A program made the position numbers and the translations under genes. Positions 61,179 to 64,000 of a DNA stretch of 64,000 nt are shown piece by piece. Origin of the DNA: DATGLG01 sp035294245 (GTDB lineage Bacteria; Pseudomonadota; Alphaproteobacteria; JACZXZ01); assembly GCA_035294245.1 (NCBI GenBank), contig DATGLG010000043.1:186001-250000 (forward strand), given 5' to 3'. The notes below the pieces were generated by a model, which saw only the letters and a list, made by a program, of their open reading frames with translations, searched no databases and was not told the DNA's origin. The stretch's first letter is position 1. The number at the start of each line of letters is the position of its first letter.

Positions 61179-62117
61179 ATGAGCTTGAGCCGCGAACAAC
61201 AGGCGGAGATCGACAGGACTCGCGAAAGCCGCAGTGAGACGCGGAGGGCCTGCGTCGCGGCGCTCGAGGAGATCCTCTATCAGCCGATCCCGGTTCTTGA
61301 TCACGGCTTCGTTCGCGTCATCGACTATATGGGCGACGACGGCGCCGTGGTCCAGGCGGCGCGCGTGTCCTATGGCAGGGGCACGAAGAAGGTGTCCGAG
61401 GATCGCGGGCTCATCAACTATCTGATGCGCCATCGGCATACCACGCCCTTCGAGATGTGCGAGATCAAGTACCACGTGAAGCTGCCGATCTTCGTAGCGC
61501 GACAATGGATCCGCCATCGCACCGCCAATGTGAACGAGTACTCGGCGCGGTATTCAATCCTCGACAGGGAGTTCTACATCCCCGGATTGGCGCAGCTCGC
61601 GGCTCAATCGCGGACGAATCGGCAGGGGCGGGGCGAGGTGCTCGAAGGCGAGGAGGCTCGGCGCGTGCTCGGCCTCCTGCGCGAGGATGCCGAGCGCTGC
61701 TACGCCCATTATGTGGAGATGCTGAACGAGGACGAATCTGGTAACCCGGTTCGCAACGACCGTCGCGGCCTCGCGCGCGAGCTTGCCCGCATGAACCTGA
61801 CGTTGAACGTCTACACCCAGTGGTATTGGAAAACCGACCTTCATAACCTCCTGCATTTCCTCAGCCTGCGTGCCGATCCCCATGCGCAGCACGAGATCCG
61901 TGTCTATGCAGAAGCGATGTTGGAGACCGTCAGACGCTGGGTGCCGCTCGTCTACGAGGCGTTCATGCAGTATCGCATGGGCGGGTTCCATCTCTCCGCC
62001 CGCGGGCTGGACATCGTGAGGCGCCTCATCCGGGGCGAGCCCGTCGAGCAGGCCTCGAGCGGTCTTTCGGCGCGCGAGTGGCGCGAGCTGATGGCGATGC
62101 TCGGCCGTCCCGTATGA
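61179..62117 (+). CDS. thyX: Flavin-dependent thymidylate synthase ThyX
   Basis: 312-residue FAD/NADPH enzyme that methylates dUMP to dTMP with methylene-tetrahydrofolate. The diagnostic motif RHR-x7-S is at residues 112-122 (RHRTANVNEYS), and the flavin-binding region RHRHTTPFEMCEIKYHVKLP precedes it. The C-terminal half includes NLLHFLSLRADPHAQHEIR. The ATG at 61179 follows GGAGACGAGG. Length is typical of alphaproteobacterial ThyX. Confidence 0.95.
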   Translation: MSLSREQQAEIDRTRESRSETRRACVAALEEILYQPIPVLDHGFVRVIDYMGDDGAVVQAARVSYGRGTKKVSEDRGLINYLMRHRHTTPFEMCEIKYHVKLPIFVARQWIRHRTANVNEYSARYSILDREFYIPGLAQLAAQSRTNRQGRGEVLEGEEARRVLGLLREDAERCYAHYVEMLNEDESGNPVRNDRRGLARELARMNLTLNVYTQWYWKTDLHNLLHFLSLRADPHAQHEIRVYAEAMLETVRRWVPLVYEAFMQYRMGGFHLSARGLDIVRRLIRGEPVEQASSGLSAREWRELMAMLGRPV

Positions 62118-62123
62118 GCGACG

Positions 62124-63245
62124 CTACTGCACGACGATGCGCGGGGCGGCGCGGTCGGCGCCCTGACGAAGCTGCTCGCTGATCCGCGCCGCGATCTTAA
62201 GATAGGCCTCGGCATGGGGGCTCTCGGGCTGAGAGACGACGATTGGCCATCCGCCATCGGAAGTCTCCCGGATCGCGATATCCAACGGCACTTCGCCGAG
62301 GAATTCGGCGCCGAGTCTCTCCGCCTCGCGCCGCGCGCCGCCATGGCTGAAGATATCGCTGCGCTCGCCGCAATGGGGGCAGAGGAAATAGCTCATGTTC
62401 TCGATGATGCCCAGCACCGGCACATCGACCTTGCGAAACATATTGAGCCCCTTGCGCGCGTCGAGGAGGGCGATGTCCTGAGGCGTCGACACGATGACGG
62501 CCCCGGCCAAGGGGACCTGCTGCGCCAAGGTGAGCTGCGCGTCGCCGGTGCCCGGCGGCATATCGACGACAAGGACGTCGAGTGTTCCCCAAGCGACGTC
62601 GCGGAGGAGCTGCTGGATGGCGCTCATGACCATCGGGCCGCGCCAGATCATCGGCGTCTCCTCGGCGACGAGAAAGCCCATCGACATGCATTTGACGCCG
62701 TAATTCTCCATCGGCTCGAGGGAGCGCCCGTCGATGGTCCTGGGGCGGCCGGAGATGCCGAGCATGCGGGGCATCGAGGGGCCATAGATGTCGGCGTCGA
62801 GCACACCGACGGCGAGCCCGAGGCGCTGCAGTGCCAGGGCCAGATTGGCCGCCGTCGTTGATTTGCCGACCCCGCCCTTGCCGCTGGCGACGGCGATGAT
62901 CGCCGCCACCCCTGGCACCAGGATCTTTCCTTGACCAGTACGGCCTGGCGCCGCCCTTCGGGGTGGTGTTTCGGACGAGGCCTGAGCAGGCGGGGCGCGC
63001 TCCGCCGTTAGCACGGCCGAGACGGAAAGTACGCCCTCGAGGGCCTCGACAGCGCGCTCGGCGGCCTTGCGAAGCGGCTCCATCGCCGCGCCCTTGGCCG
63101 GGTCGACCTCGATGGCAAAGCCGATATGGCCGTCCCGCACGGCGATGCCCGAGACCATGCCGAGGCTGACGATGTCCTGCTTGCGCTCCGGCTCGACGAC
63201 CGCCTTGAGGGCCTCGAGCACCCGCCCCTCCGTGACTTGGGACAT
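62124..63245 (-). CDS. apbC: Iron-sulfur cluster carrier Mrp/ApbC
   Basis: 373-residue P-loop ATPase that binds and transfers Fe-S clusters. An N-terminal MIP18/DUF59 domain (LKAVVEPERKQDIVSLGMVS) is joined by an Ala/Pro linker to the ATPase domain: Walker A GKGGVGKST (122-130), DADIYGPSMPRMLGI, DVLVVDMPPGTGDAQLTLAQ, and the cluster-binding Cys-x-x-Cys in SYFLCPHCGERSDIF. The ATG at 63245 has GGAG 10 bases upstream. Converges on thyX with a 6-bp gap. Confidence 0.94.
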   Translation of the reverse strand: MSQVTEGRVLEALKAVVEPERKQDIVSLGMVSGIAVRDGHIGFAIEVDPAKGAAMEPLRKAAERAVEALEGVLSVSAVLTAERAPPAQASSETPPRRAAPGRTGQGKILVPGVAAIIAVASGKGGVGKSTTAANLALALQRLGLAVGVLDADIYGPSMPRMLGISGRPRTIDGRSLEPMENYGVKCMSMGFLVAEETPMIWRGPMVMSAIQQLLRDVAWGTLDVLVVDMPPGTGDAQLTLAQQVPLAGAVIVSTPQDIALLDARKGLNMFRKVDVPVLGIIENMSYFLCPHCGERSDIFSHGGARREAERLGAEFLGEVPLDIAIRETSDGGWPIVVSQPESPHAEAYLKIAARISEQLRQGADRAAPRIVVQ

Positions 63246-63399
63246 CCGTGGAAACTCCTTGCCTCCTCCAATATCCACCGGGTCCGAACCGGATGGATTT
63301 GCACCGCTTGCGTAGCTGTCATATAAGGCCGTCGAGCTTTCTTTGCAAAACTCGCGGCCGGAGCGGAGTCCGGCGCTACCCAAGGCGAGGATCGACGGC

Positions 63400-64000
63400 A
63401 TGCCGTGGAGCAATCAAGGCGGCGGAGGCCCCTGGGGCGGCGGGGGCGGGCCTGGTCCTTGGGGACGCGGACCTTCGGGACCGCAGCAGCCCAATCTCGA
63501 AGATTTCCTGCGGCGCGTTCAGGAGCAGCTGCGCCGCTGGCTTCCCGGCGGCGGGGGGAACGCGCGGGCGATCATTCTTCTTATCGTCGCCGCTTTCGTG
63601 ATCTGGCTGCTGACGGGGTTCTACCGGGTTCAGCCGGAGGAGCAGGGCGTCGCGCTTGTTTTCGGCAAGTGGGTGGCCACCACGGGACCCGGCCTCAACT
63701 ACAATCTGCCGGCACCGATCGGTGAGGTGTTCACACCGAAGGTGACCCGCGTGAACCGGGTCGAGATCGGATTCCGCAGCGGCTCCGAGGTGGGGCGACC
63801 CGGGGTCGTGCGCGATGTCCCACAGGAAAGCCTGATGCTGACGGGCGACGAGAACATCATCGACATCCAATTCGTCGTGCAGTGGATCATCAATGACGCG
63901 GGTAAATATCTCTTCAACATCCGCAATCCCGACGGCACGGTGAAGGATGTGGCCGAAGCCTCCATGCGCGAGGTCATCGGGCAAAGCAATTTCGAATTCG
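63400..64000 (+). CDS. hflK: FtsH protease modulator HflK (3' truncated by window)
   Basis: First ~200 residues of HflK, the SPFH/prohibitin-family membrane protein that with HflC surrounds and regulates FtsH. The Gly/Pro/Trp-rich N-terminus (MPWSNQGGGGPWGGGG) is characteristic, followed by one membrane segment (ARAIILLIVAAFVIWLLTGF) and the start of the SPFH domain (YRVQPEEQGVALVFGKWVAT, LMLTGDENIIDIQFVVQWII). The frame is open to the end of the window. hflC would be expected next. Confidence 0.93.
   Translation, partial: MPWSNQGGGGPWGGGGGPGPWGRGPSGPQQPNLEDFLRRVQEQLRRWLPGGGGNARAIILLIVAAFVIWLLTGFYRVQPEEQGVALVFGKWVATTGPGLNYNLPAPIGEVFTPKVTRVNRVEIGFRSGSEVGRPGVVRDVPQESLMLTGDENIIDIQFVVQWIINDAGKYLFNIRNPDGTVKDVAEASMREVIGQSNFEF

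Overview
The window looks like a chromosomal segment of a GC-rich alphaproteobacterium, most probably in or near the Hyphomicrobiales (Rhizobiales). The evidence is the complete dcw (division and cell wall) cluster followed by lpxC, bamD, recN and ligA, an rnpB gene just upstream of mraZ, a circularly permuted two-piece tmRNA with the tag ANDNYAEARLAA, an alphaproteobacterial-type SspB, and widespread GTGA/ATGA start-stop overlaps. Genus cannot be read from the sequence. No tRNA, rRNA, insertion sequence, prophage or CRISPR array was seen.

Bases 1-9,071: the end of a GntR/FCD regulator; a membrane histidine kinase; a 2-oxoglutarate/Fe(II) oxygenase beside a polar amino-acid ABC importer (binding protein, permease, ATPase); a hypothetical gene preceded by a translationally coupled 29-codon frame; an intact FitAB-type toxin-antitoxin pair with a palindromic operator; and an nnrS-carboxymuconolactone decarboxylase pair. 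Bases 9,072-19,160 form an accessory stretch. It holds REP-like repeats, an unusual GspE-N/coat-U-like fusion gene, a compact four-gene chaperone-usher pilus operon with a perfect FNR/FixK-type box upstream, a glutathione-formaldehyde enzyme, a brnTA locus whose toxin is destroyed by two lesions, a PEP-CTERM exported protein with a near-consensus sigma-54 site, a parDE locus collapsed by an internal deletion, and a TPR/2OG-oxygenase protein.

Bases 19,292-25,859: uvrD-prmA, a small exported protein, a DUF1127 protein and an Xaa-Pro aminopeptidase with an unusual N-terminal extension. Bases 25,898-50,271 (all minus strand) read 5' to 3' mraZ-rsmH-ftsL-ftsI-murE-murF-mraY-murD-ftsW-murG-murC-murB-ddl-ftsQ-ftsA-ftsZ-lpxC, then a terminator, then bamD-recN-ligA. 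Together these make lipid-linked peptidoglycan precursors, assemble the division septum, commit to lipid A and insert outer-membrane proteins. MraZ-type TGGGA repeats with 10-bp period overlap the probable mraZ promoter.

Bases 50,608-64,000: RNase P RNA, a peptidoglycan amidase, a GNAT acetyltransferase, an FAD-linked D-lactate/glycolate oxidase-type enzyme, a very long AsmA-family protein, a minus-strand group sspB-fumarase-tfoX-like-RHH, the split tmRNA, thyX, the Mrp/ApbC iron-sulfur carrier and the start of hflK, which runs off the end. The least ordinary items are the GspE-N/coat-U-like fusion next to a possibly oxygen- or NO-regulated pilus operon, and three toxin-antitoxin loci within about 11 kb of which two are decayed.
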